DNA of 64,000 nucleotides from NCBI GenBank assembly GCA_905331475.1, contig CAJNYU010000181.1, positions 124,001 through 188,000 on the forward strand, in the 5' to 3' direction. The notes beneath the pieces were generated by a model. That model did no database searches, had not been told where the DNA came from, and worked only from the letters and a program-made list of their open reading frames with translations. Shown here one piece after another: positions 49,720-63,776 of the stretch. Positions within the stretch are counted from its first letter, which is position 1, and each line of letters opens with the position of its first letter. A program made the position numbers and the translations under genes. This stretch comes from Rotaria socialis (lineage: Eukaryota > Rotifera > Eurotatoria > Philodinida > Philodinidae).

Positions 49720-51692
49720 TTAATTCTTCGAACGAAACATTCGATCTTTGAATGCTTCAAAATGTAAACGTCGATCTTTAGCAGCTTTTTCAAAAATGCC
49801 TCGATTTTCCTGTGCACGTCGAAATAAATATGGTTGTAATGCTTCAATGGGTCCATATGGCAAATATTTATATGTTTGATAGCCAGAATTAGCTAACGTA
49901 AAAGCTATATAATCGCTCATTCCATGAAGTGATGCAAATGATACAATTGATGAATCATGATGAATATCATATTCTTTCATTCTAAATCAAAATTAATTCT
50001 ATGTGAAAATTCGATTTTATAACCTTACTTTTGAATTGCATATCGAACAGTGTCTTCATTGTGTGAAGCGATCATAACTCTAACGTTTTTAGGCTGACGC
50101 TTCACAATGTTTTGTAATACTTTATCAAAACATGTATGATACATCTGTGATGTTGCTTCAAAAGTAGGATTTATAGGACTTTCATAAGCATTTTCACGAG
50201 CTAAACGATTTTCTTGTTCCATATATGCACCGCGTACAAGTTTAGCAGCAAATATATAATTGTATTTTTCTGCTACAACAAGATCATGCGTCAAAGAATT
50301 CAATGCATCCTATTTATGATTTAAATCATGCCAAAAACCAAAAGTAAAAAAAGTAAATTTTTAATTTAATTAACATTTACTTTTAAATAACATTGATACG
50401 TTCCATGAATAACAGGTACATTGGATTTATTATAATATCTCTGTAATTCAGTTGCAAGATAGTTAATTGCAATTTGGAAATATGTTTGTTCAGCATCAAC
50501 CATTATAGAAATTTTATTCTCAACACAAGCCTACAAAGTATTTTACATGTAATTATCTTTTAGATGAAATTAAACAGAGAATTTTTTATTTTTTTTATGT
50601 TTTTTACTTGAGCTATTTTATTTAAACGTATAAGAAGATTATGAATTTCTGTTAAATCATTAGACATGAATGCAACACTTGGCAGTATGTCGTTCTAGAA
50701 AACAAATATGAAAATCGCAACCGTTAATTGAAAAATATTTAGTCAATTACCTGATCTTTTATGATGTGTGCACTAATAGATTCTTGAAGAAGTGCAACTA
50801 TTTTATCATTTTTTTGTTCTTGATTAATCAATTCAAATAATGGTGGTAGAAGCGAACGATCTTTGATAGATTTTAGTATTGTATTAAATTTCTTTAATAC
50901 ATTCGGTCGAATAAGAGCAGTTACTTTGATAGCAATTAAGTTATTGGGACCACAAACATCATGTGATGTTTGAATACATTCAATAAATTTGTTTGTATTA
51001 TGATCATGCATATGATCAATTTGATCGGATCTACGTGTCGAGAGTTCATATTGAAAAAAACTGGTTATAATGAAGCGAAAAACAAAAAGATTAACTAATC
51101 TTACGAAGATAATTGTCCGTGATCATCGCTTTCTACACTATAATCTAGAATAGGACTAACATTATGATCTATTAATCTTTTAATAATAGGTTTAATCTCT
51201 TGTGGAGTTTCACCGCCAACGAAATGACCAAATGCAGTTATTTTTAGTAAAACTTTAAATAATCGATCACCGAGAATTCGACGACACCAATGAGTGATCT
51301 AAGATAATTGTTAAAATTTGAAAATTTTCATGTACTTTTGTTTTCTTTAAATTTTACTTTCTCTTGATTATTAGTAAGAAAATTGATTGAAAATAATTGA
51401 TAAACAAGATAACCACGTAATAATTCAAAAGTATTTCGATATCGATAAGCAATTTGGTATTGATTAAATTTTGTATCAAGTAATGGATATTCTTGGCGAA
51501 TTTCTTGTTTTTTATTTTCATGTTTTATTGGAGCAGCATCAGTAGATTGATAGAAAATGGAGTTTTGGATGAATTTCAAAGTTCGAAATGAACAAATAGT
51601 TGAAGAAGTCGATCGGTAGGTATGTTTGATCTCAAATATTTATTTCAATTTTCATTCATTTATAAAATACTAGACCAACTTACCATCAACAT
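49720..51692 (-). CDS. PRODH: Proline dehydrogenase, tandem copy b
   Basis: Eight exons on the minus strand: 51684-51692, 51358-51630, 51105-51298, 50751-51030, 50608-50694, 50381-50530, 50029-50309, 49720-49981; 511 residues. Exon 1 carries only three codons (Met-Leu-Met) before a GTAAGT donor, which brings the rest in frame; without it no ATG is available. The start of exon 2 (YRSTSSTICSFRTLKFIQNS) looks like a mitochondrial targeting sequence. Core motifs: FGHFVGG, ILDYSVES, IKVTALIRP, VDAEQTYFQ, GTYQCYLK, AKLVRGAYMEQENR, IASHNEDTVRYA, YKYLPYGP and LFRRAQENR. Several intron positions match copy a (after the segments before EVKK/ACVE, after CYRK/CYLK, and at the TVQFATK/TVRYAIQK end), which supports duplication rather than separate origin. 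Confidence 0.92.
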
Positions 51693-52258
51693 TAGAGTTT
51701 TTTAACCTAGATTAAATAAAACTCTAAACAAATAAATGATGTTTTTTGTTCCTTCAAAATATTTGCTTTCAAACCAATTTAAAAGTATTCAAAGAAATGC
51801 AGTAGAATACAGTTAAGCGACGCCTGTGAATTGTGCAACACATTTTTCTTCCAGGCATAGATTATAGAATGCAAAAAAAGGAACAAGAAAAAAATCAACT
51901 ATTGCGCCTTTATAAAATAATAGAAAACATGTTTATTTGCGTGGCATGATCAAAGTATAGGCTGAGATCAAGAGCCGAATGAAAGAAAAACACCCAGAAA
52001 TTTCCATGTCAATGTGACGTATAGTAAAGAGTTTGTACTCCTCCACAGGAAATACTGTTCCCACTAACATGCAAATGTTTTTAAATGAACTTTCCTTTTT
52101 TTCTTTCAGCAAAAATAATATTTTTTGAATAGAATCAATTATGCTAAATTCCATTTAGGTTTTCTTTTCGATAGATTTACTAATAGAGCAACAAGAAAAC
52201 AACAAAAAGAAAATGTTTCTTATTAACAAAAACGCATCGTCAACATACATTTACAAAC
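51693..52258. other. Divergent intergenic region
   Basis: Head-to-head spacer of 566 bases between PRODH copy b and the small unknown gene. It includes both promoters; the 73-codon minus frame at 51933-52154 shows no features and is not called. Confidence 0.4.
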
Positions 52259-52872
52259 ATGAGCGCAGCAATAAATCAATTCGGTCTTCATACTATTGAA
52301 TATACTATACGGAAAAAACGTTTAGAAGATCCACTCTATGTAGCCTCACATCCGGAATTTCATCCGGAACAACGTAACTGAATAAAAAAATAAAATTGAT
52401 GAGTTCACAATTTCTGTTTTATAGTCCGATTTTCATATGCACATAATACACCATATGATACTTGTTCAACATCTTTACCGTCAATGAAACCATCTATTGA
52501 TTTTGCCTATGCTGATCAATTATCAAAGAATGTATGGTCAAGACCAATGGAAGAGTCACCAAGTATGTATAGAGTACGCGAAGATGAATTGCTTGTAAAT
52601 CCAAAATTACGACATACTCTTGAATTAAATTCACCTTATGTACCGTACGGCGGTTTTGTTCATCCCAGAGAACAAACTAAGTGGGAAGATCTTCCAGCAT
52701 CACCACCAGAAATTACCCTACAAAAACGACGAGAAAAATTTCCAGTGGTTCTTAGTTCAATGACAAAGTAGATTCATGTCTTTTTTTCTTAGTCTTTAAA
52801 TACTAATCTCAATTCATTTTTAGATATGTAGAAGAAATGAATACAATGGAAAATGGTTTCAAATTATATTAA
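52259..52872 (+). CDS. Small conserved-looking protein, unknown function
   Basis: Three exons, 52259-52373, 52425-52767 and 52824-52872, encode 168 residues. The protein has no signal peptide, membrane segment or low-complexity region. It is rich in Pro, Tyr and Arg with short motifs such as YVPYGGFVHPREQTKWEDLP and PPEITLQKRREKFP. That style (short, extended, Pro-rich, aromatic) is common in microtubule inner proteins of cilia, but I do not recognise a family and the suggestion is only stylistic. Intron placement, phase agreement and the AATAAA signals after the stop (near 52965) support it as a real gene. Confidence 0.7.
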
Positions 52873-53493
52873 ATAACAAGGATACGTTGTAGACACTAAT
52901 AGATACACATATATTGTAGAAAAGAAATGCACATTTAGAACGATTCAAATATGAAAACAATTTTTTAAATAAATAAATTTTGTATTTAATAACAATAATT
53001 GAGACTTGATTGATTCTCATCAGCTAAATGAAATTCATGCACATAATAACGAACAGAATCAATATTTTTGTATTGATAATATAAAGAATGGCCTATGGCT
53101 AAGAATAAATAGATGTTTATCAATACTCTTAATCATAAATATCGTTGTCTACAAATGGCATAGAAAATTATTTTTCAAGTTAACTTAAATTCTAATACTG
53201 AAATCTCGATTTGGTAAATATCATTAGTAGTAAAAATTTCAAAAAAATATTATAGAAAAAAATCGTCTCTGATAAAATTATTTTTCAATTTTTAATTCAT
53301 TACAACATTAAGTAAAACAAATGAATAGGGCGCCTAACTATTGTATAATTTCTATTTCTATATCTAAACTACACAATTGACAACACGAGATACAAATCAA
53401 ATTAAAAACAGGTCATATTGAAATGATTATTTTACTTAACTTAACTTAACAGTCGACGACTATCTCCAATAAAACCTTTTAACATAAACAGCG
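52873..53493. other. Intergenic spacer
   Basis: 621 bases of AT-rich sequence with the 3'UTR of the small gene and the promoter of the next. A 60-codon ORF at 53006-53188 is not supported. Confidence 0.4.
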
Positions 53494-55522
53494 ATGAATA
53501 AAATGTCAAATCGAAGCTTCTGTGGATCGAACAAAGTTTCACAGAATTATCAACCAACAAATTCTACATATGATCATAATTTTTGTAAACTACCAGTTAT
53601 TAATAATGGAGCCTCCGAAATGATGCATAATACGAATCTATCAGTGTGTAAACCATCATTGTCTCGTGGTTGTACACCTCAGACAAATGAAAATTATTTA
53701 AATCAATGTTCACATACCTACAATAGAGATGTTAATATTGGAGTAGCAAATAATTTATCTAAACAAATTGACTTTACATCAACTGGTTCAGCAATTTACA
53801 ATGCTCGTACACCTTCATATAATTCTTGTAAAATAAATTGTTCCCCTAGTGGTGATACTTCGTTTCAAAAATTTTCTTCATCACCTCCTAAATTGGGTAT
53901 GTACAATGTTATGCAAAATAAATATAAATCAATAGAGACTATTCTCCTAGTTAATTTATAGATTGTAATAAAACAAAACTATCAACAACAAATTTGAAAA
54001 AAAATCAATTAATAAGAAACTCGAATAATAGTTATGCACAACGATTAATGACGCCAAATTTAAGTAGTTTCAATTGTTCTACATCAAATATGAATACATC
54101 TACTGGACAAACAACTTCTATACGTGATCGTCAATTAGCTAATGAAATCCTTCAAAAAGCAGGCATTCAGTCGAATATGACTTCAAATGATTGTCTTGAA
54201 GTGATTACTGATGGGCCAGTGACAACAGATGACAATGTTAATTGCGATCCAAATCCATTATGTATGAAAAAACTATCTGATACTCAAGTAATACTAAGCT
54301 AATGATTTTTAAAATGTTCTTGTGTTTTACTTCTTCATTTATCATTTTTTGCAAGGAATGTTATGAACAATCCATTGTTGTTCGGCATTTACAACCGTAA
54401 TTATTGAGCTTTCTTTTGTTAAATTATATTCATTTCATCCATTGCATTAATCTCTATTGTATGTTCAGACCACGACCACCAGTACCGCCGCCGATTATTA
54501 TCCGGTTTGTATAATATCGATTATGTTTGTTTCTTTTCATATTCATAGACCCTAATTTATTCAGTGAACGTTGTGCTCAGCAACCACCACCACAGCCGCC
54601 TATCATCATTCGACAAATTCCTCCTCGACCATCAACACCACCACCATTAATTATTCGTGAATGTCCACCACCAATACCTGAAATGCAAGAACCAACAATC
54701 ATTGAACGTGAAATACCACCACCACCGCCGCCACCACGACAAGTTATTGTTGAAAGATTACCAACACCGCCGCCAAAACCACGTTCTATTATTGTCGAAA
54801 AATGGCTTCCCTATGAAGAACCTCAAGATCGACCATGTATTGTCGAAAAAGCTACTAGTAATGAAATGCCTCCAGTGAAAAATGTCATTATTCAATATGA
54901 ATCACTTGAACCAAAAATTCAATCACAATGTATCAATGGGGGTATTTCTTGTGTTGATCCAAAACAGTTTGTTAATGATAGAACAAATGAGAATGCTGAA
55001 GTTTGTTATGTAGATCAACTCAAAAATTTAGTCAGTATTAACTTTCTCATTTTTTTTAAATTAAATTATACTAATTGTCGTTTTTTGTGTTAAAAATTTG
55101 AATGAACCATTACACATTTGATATTTTAGCCTGATCATATCAAATGTCAACTCAATCCACAAGCACTCGCTGCAATTGGAATTCAAAATGACAATAAAAA
55201 GAGTACTAGCTACAATCCATCTGTTGTGCGTACAAATCCACCTTGCTTCTATCAACAACAAACTCGTTTTACATGTCCTTCAATACCTCCTATCTCAGGA
55301 CATTCAATGATGACAAATGGTTGCTATTCTCCAAAGTCATCGTATTCTCAAATGTGCAATCGAACAGTTTATCGTTTACAACAACCAAACATCAACACTC
55401 TATCGGCTTCAGCCGTTTGTTTACCTCAATGTTTCAATAAGTATAATACAGCTATGTTAACACAACCTGACAATCAAGGTTTAACCAAATTAACTAGATC
55501 TCGTTATAATCCAGTTTGTTAA
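53494..55522 (+). CDS. Proline-rich protein with repeated P-P-x-I-I-x-R/E motifs
   Basis: Six exons: 53494-53896, 53962-54287, 54356-54396, 54469-54504, 54565-55030, 55130-55522; 554 residues. The 41-nt exon 3 and 36-nt exon 4 are my reconstruction: only with them do all phases agree, and they extend the repeat. The first 240 residues are Asn/Ser-rich. The centre is a periodic run of 15-20-residue units: PPVPPPIIIRER, PPPQPPIIIRQIPPRP, PPPLIIRECPPP, PTIIEREIPPPPPPP, RQVIVERLPTPPPKP, RSIIVEKWLPYEEP. The C-terminal third is Cys-, Pro- and Asn-rich. There is no signal peptide or membrane helix. The repeats loosely recall alveolin or articulin-type cytoskeletal repeats and other structural proteins, but no family is recognised. 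Confidence 0.7.
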
Positions 55523-57476
55523 AAAACAAAGTTTCGAAAAACATATTTATTTTGCTTTTTTACTCTAGTGGGCAACAACATATCAAGTGTCATACACAAA
55601 TAAGGCACGAGGAATGTGTCGGACACGTTAACTAATATTTTTCTCTGTTAAACTCTTTATGTAAATATTAAGGCATGACTTAATCAAAGGTTGAATTATT
55701 CTTTTAAATAAAAATATTGAGTCGTTTTGAAAAATGATACTAATATATTAATATTCTTTACATCAATCATTAAATACGAATCTATTATTTACTATTTTAT
55801 ACATTTCCGATTATAAGTTGTTTTGATTGCAACAATTCACCTAGATAGTCAACGTATATTTTAATATTTTATATTAAAAGCTTTCGGTATGTAGCAGATT
55901 TTTAGGTTTGCAAACACGTTTTCTTAATGATTTAACATTTATCTATTTCATATATGAATAATATTCTTGTCTGTTTCATCATGGATTGTGTTCTTTAATT
56001 ATGGCCTAAATCATTAAATTGAGATATATCTATGACAATCAATTTTTTTTAGGTTATCTATAGTTATTCCATTGTATATTTAATCATTTATTCTGATAGC
56101 GATGTTGCATTTTCAGCAAAAAACTTCACAAAATTAATTCAATCTCGTTAATACATAAACAGGATCCAATGCATCTGTAATAATTTAAATTTCATCAAGA
56201 AAATATTCATTTTATATGCTATATGATTTTTATTCAATAGAAAACGGAATCGTTTATATAAGGAAATGAGATAGTTTTCAGATATGTATGATATATCGAG
56301 CATATTAAGAATTTACAATAATATCAATCTAATTCTATCTTAGGTACTTTCTAAATCAGTTTCACAAAAAATATGACTACACAAAAATATTACACAAAGG
56401 TAGATATGTGGTTGTGATCAAACCGTATGCACGCGATGTTTCACTTTTTGTGTCTGTTGAATTTCAACGTTTATATTAATAATGTTGATTCAGTTTCTTT
56501 TTTTTGTTTTTGATGAAAAAACTCTTTAAAAGCTGACATCTTCTCATTGAATATCAGGAGTTTTTCAATTACAGTCACAATCAAAATTAATATTCAATTT
56601 TTACTTTCAAATCATCGCGACCAGTCTTAAAAATGATATTATATTTTTCATAGCTTTATTAAAATAATAACCGATTTTTATTATTATAAAATTCTTTTTT
56701 TGTTGTAATCTGCTACATGATCTTCAGCAATTCAAAGCGTGAAAAAATTCTTTTTTGTTGAAAAGACAAACAAAACAAATACCCTGGATCTTGTTTCTTA
56801 TATACACGTATTTATCTGTGAATTGGATTCAAAGTTCATGTCATTAATTAGCGACCTCTGGATGAGCACTTGTGCATTTTAAATGGCTAATTCGTTCATT
56901 ATGATTGTAAAATTTGATGAAAACATTCATATAGGTATTCGATATTTCTTAGGGAAAAGGTTTAAATAAAAATAAATAACTTTTTATACTATTTGAACAC
57001 CAAATTAGAGTCTATTTATCGTATAATAGACATTGGCAATGGTGCCATTTATTCCGTTATTGATGTTTCTTTCAGACACATTAGTAGTCTTTTGATTATT
57101 CTATTTTTTTTCAATATATAATTTAAAAGAAGAACGAATCTCGAAACTAATTTTCATCGATTTTTATCTACTTATTGTCAATAATCATATTTCGAAATTC
57201 AAATCTCAATTTATTCATTTTAACAACGACACGAGCTTCATTATACAACGAAGCTCAAATATTCCGATTAGGTAAGTTCTATTGATTTTTTTTTCTTTAC
57301 ATTAGTTTACTAATAGATATTATCGGGATATATATATATATATCATAATTAGAAGAAATAATTAGTTCAGATCCATATAAGCAATGATTAAGTTTATTTG
57401 ATTAGTAATAATCATACAATTGTACGACCAAAAGAAAAATTTAATAATAATGAACTACACTCGTTATAATAATCAA

Positions 57477-57496
57477 TATATATATATATATATATA
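57477..57496. repeat. (TA)n microsatellite
   Basis: Ten TA units in the gene-poor region. Confidence 0.85.
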
Positions 57497-59730
57497 CATG
57501 AGAAATCGTACTCATTGAAACTGTTGTTATGTTTAGCGGTAGAATAATCTAATTTTAATTGCGATGATTACCAGTGCATTGATTTGATTGATATCATTTG
57601 TAATGTTATCCGTGTACAAATCCCGTTATGTTTATTCTGATTAGATTGTGTAACTTTCTTTATTTTATCTGTATGATTTCATCAGTTATATTATTTCTAT
57701 TTGATGACTTTGTATTAGGAAAATAATACAAAATTTTTATATGGAGAACACTATTTAACTTTTATATTAGAAAAACAGAATGAATCGATTACGTTTGCTG
57801 AATATAGATAGTATATTTATATATACATATTTGATATGAAAATAATTCGTTAAAAAAGTATATTTGAACGACATCACATCTGTCATTATCCCACACAAAT
57901 CTCTTCTTGGTAGCTTGTTTCTCTTATCAACAAGCGACATATATATATATATATTCTTAACTTTCTTATTCTTGTTCTTCTTTTTTCTTCGTCTTCTTCA
58001 TGTCCTTCCTTCTTGTTCACTCGTTAATTCATCTTCAAAATTGGGAGGGAACTGCGTGTCAAACCCGTCACTCGCAGCGTCATCATTGTCGGGTAAACGC
58101 TATTCCTCAAAAAAAAACAAGAAGAAAGTCGACTAAGTAACAAGAGAAAAGATGGCTGAGAGTGAAGAGTAGTAGAGCGTTGGATAAAGAGAAAGACAGC
58201 TACAAGAAAGAAAATGCAAGAAGATTATTTTCTTCACCTTCATATTATAGTGAGAGCATTTGTGTTTTCTCTCTTTTATCTTTCTTGGTTCAATTAAAAC
58301 ATGAAAATAAAACAAAGTTGCAGTTCATACTAGTTTGAATCTTTTTATTTCATTAGAATGATGATAGATGATGCATCCGAATACGATCTGTCTTACATCA
58401 TGCATAGTATTCTATCTTTTATTAAACAGTGATATTTGTTATTGGTACGAACAACAGTAATGATGATGGACATTGGTCTATTTGTCTATTCATCATTCGT
58501 TAGTGATGCCTGTTATCAAGTGGATTCTTTCTTTCTTTTTCTTCTTTTCTATTTGGTTATTACTTCTTTGTAGTGGTAATAGTGCTAGATGTGGCAAAGA
58601 ATAGACGCGACTGCAAAAGAATGATAGAAAGATAAGAACGATGCCAAACTGGTTTATGTCTGTATGTGTATGTTTTTTAACAGGCCCGAACGCTTTTCTT
58701 TCGTTTTCTCTATCTCTTTCTCTCCCCCTGTGTCTCGTCCTTTCTCATTCTCTGTAGTATTCGGTGCTCGTCGTCGTCAGCGCACCAAGTAATCATTACT
58801 TCCTGTTCTCCTGGCTAACGTCGGGTTGAGCTCTCAGTGGCACATAACAGTAGTTCCTGCCATTGCTCTCTCGTGCTTTCTTCTTTCTTTTTCTCTTTCT
58901 ACTGCTTTCTTTTCTTTTTCCTTCGTTTTTTTTCAAATAAAACCGACTAGTTCGCATTACTAGAATTATGATTATAGGAAGGCGAACAGCGGCGGTAACG
59001 ACGACGTAGTCGTTCGTTGTCGATAGTGTGACAGCAAGAGAGGAACGCAAAGAAAATTATCATCACCAATAGAGCTGTTCATCAGCATCGTATCATCATT
59101 GCTGGCTGACTGGTCTGGACCCAACTTCGACGTGCATTCGTGTTCTTTCTTTTTTTTTCTTTTTCTTTTTCTCTTGTTTCTTGTCGCTTGGAAAAGAAGA
59201 AAGATCTTCCATCTATATTCTACGTACTGCCATCGCTCTTTTTCCTCTTCGTTTTTTTCCCTCACTCTATTGCAGCCATACACGCACACAGACTTTTCCT
59301 CTCGATTGCCGCTGCTAGTCGACGAAGCTTTTCTCTTGTTGTTTCACCCACCCCGTCCGCTCGCCCGAGCAGCAAGCAGTAGCGTCGTCGATAGATCGTC
59401 GTTTTTCTTTTTTTTTTGCTTCTCGTTTTTTTTTTGTTGAAAAAACTGAAATAAACCAGTAGCCGTGCGTGTATGTGTATGTTTGTTATTTTGCCACATT
59501 ATAGAAGTGTACGCATAAATGAAAGAATTTCAGACCAAATCATATTTTCTCTACAATGTATGCACGTCTTAAACGAAAAATAATATATCAGAAACACTAC
59601 GACAATCATCATTATTATCATCATTTAAATTATTGTATCAATGATCACGTCTGTTGTTCATTATTGTTATCTTCTTGATGGTCATTCTCCATTCTACTAT
59701 TTCCTATCATACAATAAACGAGATCAAGTA

Positions 59731-59732
<2 letters not shown>

Positions 59733-59761
<29 letters not shown>
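59733..59761. repeat. (AT)n microsatellite
   Basis: Uninterrupted AT run of about 14 units upstream of the G-beta gene. Confidence 0.9.
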
Positions 59762-59763
<2 letters not shown>

Positions 59764-59903
59764 TAGAAGAACAAAAGTAAACAAGAGAGAAAAATAAAGA
59801 GACATTCTTTGATTTTGATTTTTGTTTTCAATGTGCATTTATGTGTTCCATTGTTATATTATTACATGCACAATATAGATTCGAAAGTCTCTTTCATTGT
59901 GTA

Positions 59904-59932
<29 letters not shown>
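59904..59932. repeat. (AT)n microsatellite
   Basis: Second AT run of about 14 units, 140 bp after the first. Confidence 0.9.
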
Positions 59933-59934
<2 letters not shown>

Positions 59935-60950
59935 CATGGATACTATGATTATCATGTAAGAGTAATATGTTGAAGAAGAAAAGAATTTGCGAGAATACAT
60001 CACCCATTTGAAGCAGCGAAAAATACACACGTATGTACATCATCATTGATAGTGGTCATAGCAGTAGCAGATAGTACACACATATTGACTGTTACACAGA
60101 CAGTAGCATCAATGTCGTCGCGCAAGAAGAGACATATGAGAAAGAGAGAGAACGAACGAGTAAAAATTATCATGACACACGCACAACTAAAATCATCATC
60201 AGTGAGACAACAACAAGAAGCTTTCTCAGCTCATTGTATATTTTTAGCGATTTTCACCGTTGCAGATTTGTTTGATTCCATTAAATACTACAGAAACGTG
60301 TTATTTTTCTACTTTGAAATAATACTTTTTTTCTCACGCACATCACACGATTAGATTATTGAAGAAAAACAGATTTTTCTCGTCGGTAAAATTCCATTTG
60401 AAAGGATGCTTTTAATAGCAATAAGAGCAAGATTATATTTTCAAATATTAACGATAAAACCCGATGAATCTGGTAAACAAAGAAAGAATCTATGAAGAAT
60501 AATGTTTTAGATTATCCAACTCGATTGATATTAAAAGTTTATAGTGATAATATAAGAATAATCGGTCAGTACTCTAGTGTTTATTATTCACTTGTTATTC
60601 TTACTATGGCATATTTAATTATTTCATATTTTGATAAAAAAAAAAGTTTTTCTTCTTCTTTACATGCTAGAAGGAATGATTGATAAGAATATGCAAGGTA
60701 TAACAGAAGTGTTTGCAAAAATAAAAATCGATATTATTATTTATTAGAGTTTTATCTTGCAGAGCAAAACAAAGGAGCGACAAATATAGCTACTTTTTTT
60801 AATATCAGTGATTAATTTTGATAAATATCAAATACTTATTTCATTATAGGTTTGTTCAACAGTCACAATTCGCAATTAAATTAATTTTTCTCCTTACTTT
60901 CCCGTTGTCTTATCCCTTATCTTTTTATTAATAATCAATATTAAATCAGA

Positions 60951-62487
<1,537 letters not shown>

Positions 62488-62930
62488 CCTCATTTATTCT
62501 TTATCTTTCTTACAAAAGATCTGCTTTGTCACATCGACGACAACAATAAGAGCCAGCTTTCTTACCTTTTCTCCCTCAAGCAATACAATAACTCTATGTT
62601 TTTTCCTTCTATCTTTTTTCTCTATCTCTAGGCTGGTGGACATATTTTTTTGTACGTTTGGTATTGCCAATTTTGCTTGTCGTCCTTTCTTTCTTGTCTT
62701 TGTTGTGCTCTTGTTGTTGTTCTTTTCTTTACAGTGGTGAAATAAGTTTGTCAAACACACACATGCATAAATGTTTACTGAGACTTTCAATCTCTCTTAA
62801 ATTCGATACGGGTCTTTTTTTGCCTGCGTTCTCTTTTTTTTTGTAAGCTGCTTTTTTGCTTGTCACCTCTCATTTCTTTTTCATGATTGTCAGTAGTTAT
62901 GTATGAATGAATCAATGAATTTATGTATTT

Positions 62931-62949
62931 GTGTGTGTGTGTGTGTGTG
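62931..62949. repeat. (GT)n microsatellite
   Basis: Nine GT units followed by degenerate GT/AT repeats. Confidence 0.85.
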
Positions 62950-63515
62950 CGTGTATGTGTATGTTTCTTATGACTGTCGTATCGTTATGGATCGGTATCG
63001 TGTGAACATAGTTCTCACACCAGTCTTCTCGTCCTACTTCTACTACTTCTGCTGTTGTATGTGTCGGTTCAGAGCGAACACAGTTGTTCTAGTCGTTTTA
63101 ATCAGCGCGTGTATCATCGTGTTTTCTTCTTTTTTTCTTCATGTCTCACTGCTCTATGCTCTGCTGCTAAATGTTTTTTGTCTTTTCTTCTTTTTTTCTT
63201 ACTGCTTGATATGTTTGTGTGTGTGCGTTTCGCAGAATGAAAACTAACACAATGTACTTGATGTTTATCTTTTTTTCTCGTCTGGTTCGCTCTTACTTTT
63301 TTTCTCATTATATACTTACTTATTTAAAATACACACTCAACAGTCTATACAAACAACAACAAAAAAACAAATAGAAAAATAATTATTTTAGCGCTAATGT
63401 TTTGTTCTCTTTTGTCTCGTTTTTTTTTAGTAGGAAAACATGTTCGTTATTTGACTTTGACTAAGATTTTATTCATTGGATTTCTATTGCTTCGACATTG
63501 AATCGCTTTGCATGA

Positions 63516-63523
63516 TGACGTCA
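63516..63523. promoter_or_regulatory. Perfect CRE (ATF/CREB) site
   Basis: TGACGTCA, 254 bp upstream of the ATG of the last gene. The octamer is palindromic and is the full consensus for CREB/ATF bZIP dimers. Function is inferred from the motif and position only. Confidence 0.45.
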
Positions 63524-63776
63524 CAATTACGAGCGAATGCGATGAGATTAAAACTAGTCATTTTTTTTTAATTTCAAATAAATAAACAATTGAATGAAAA
63601 CAATAAAATGAACTTTTTTGTTTAGGAATAAATTAAATAAAAAAGGAACAAAATATAAATGCGCCATTAGTTTTTCTCAGTAATGTAATGAATGTGTAAT
63701 GGAACATTCTTTTCCTTTAGTTATCTCTGTCTGTCGTTCTTTTCTTTTTTCGCTTTAGACCAGGATTATAAGAGCG

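Larger units (their letters stand above)
55523..60950. other. Gene-poor region, probably including the G-beta promoter and 5' leader
   Basis: About 5.4 kb. 55523-58000 is AT-rich with (TA)n runs. 58650-59470 is richer in GC and strongly pyrimidine-biased with many CG; it is a good candidate for the promoter and non-coding first exon of the G-beta gene, whose ATG at 60951 lies two bases after an AG acceptor. ORFs in this part (for example 58796-59440 on both strands) are low-complexity Ser/Phe or Lys/Arg frames and are not called. No RNA gene was recognised. Confidence 0.45.
62488..63776. other. G-beta 3' region and promoter of the last gene
   Basis: T-rich sequence, including a (GT)n run at 62931-62949, likely a long G-beta 3'UTR with AATAAA signals around 63580-63606. 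A perfect CRE palindrome lies at 63516-63523. ORFs here are low-complexity. The ATG at 63777 follows a CTTTAG acceptor by 19 bases. Confidence 0.45.

Noticed and set aside
57864-58136. 90-codon plus-strand ORF with a hydrophobic stretch
   Set aside because: The hydrophobic part is a (TA)n/T-rich run and the rest shows no motif; no splice or promoter context.
58796-59440. Overlapping ORFs of 80-113 codons on both strands
   Set aside because: They are Ser/Phe- or Lys/Arg-rich translations of a CT-rich tract and conflict with each other; a promoter or leader is more likely.
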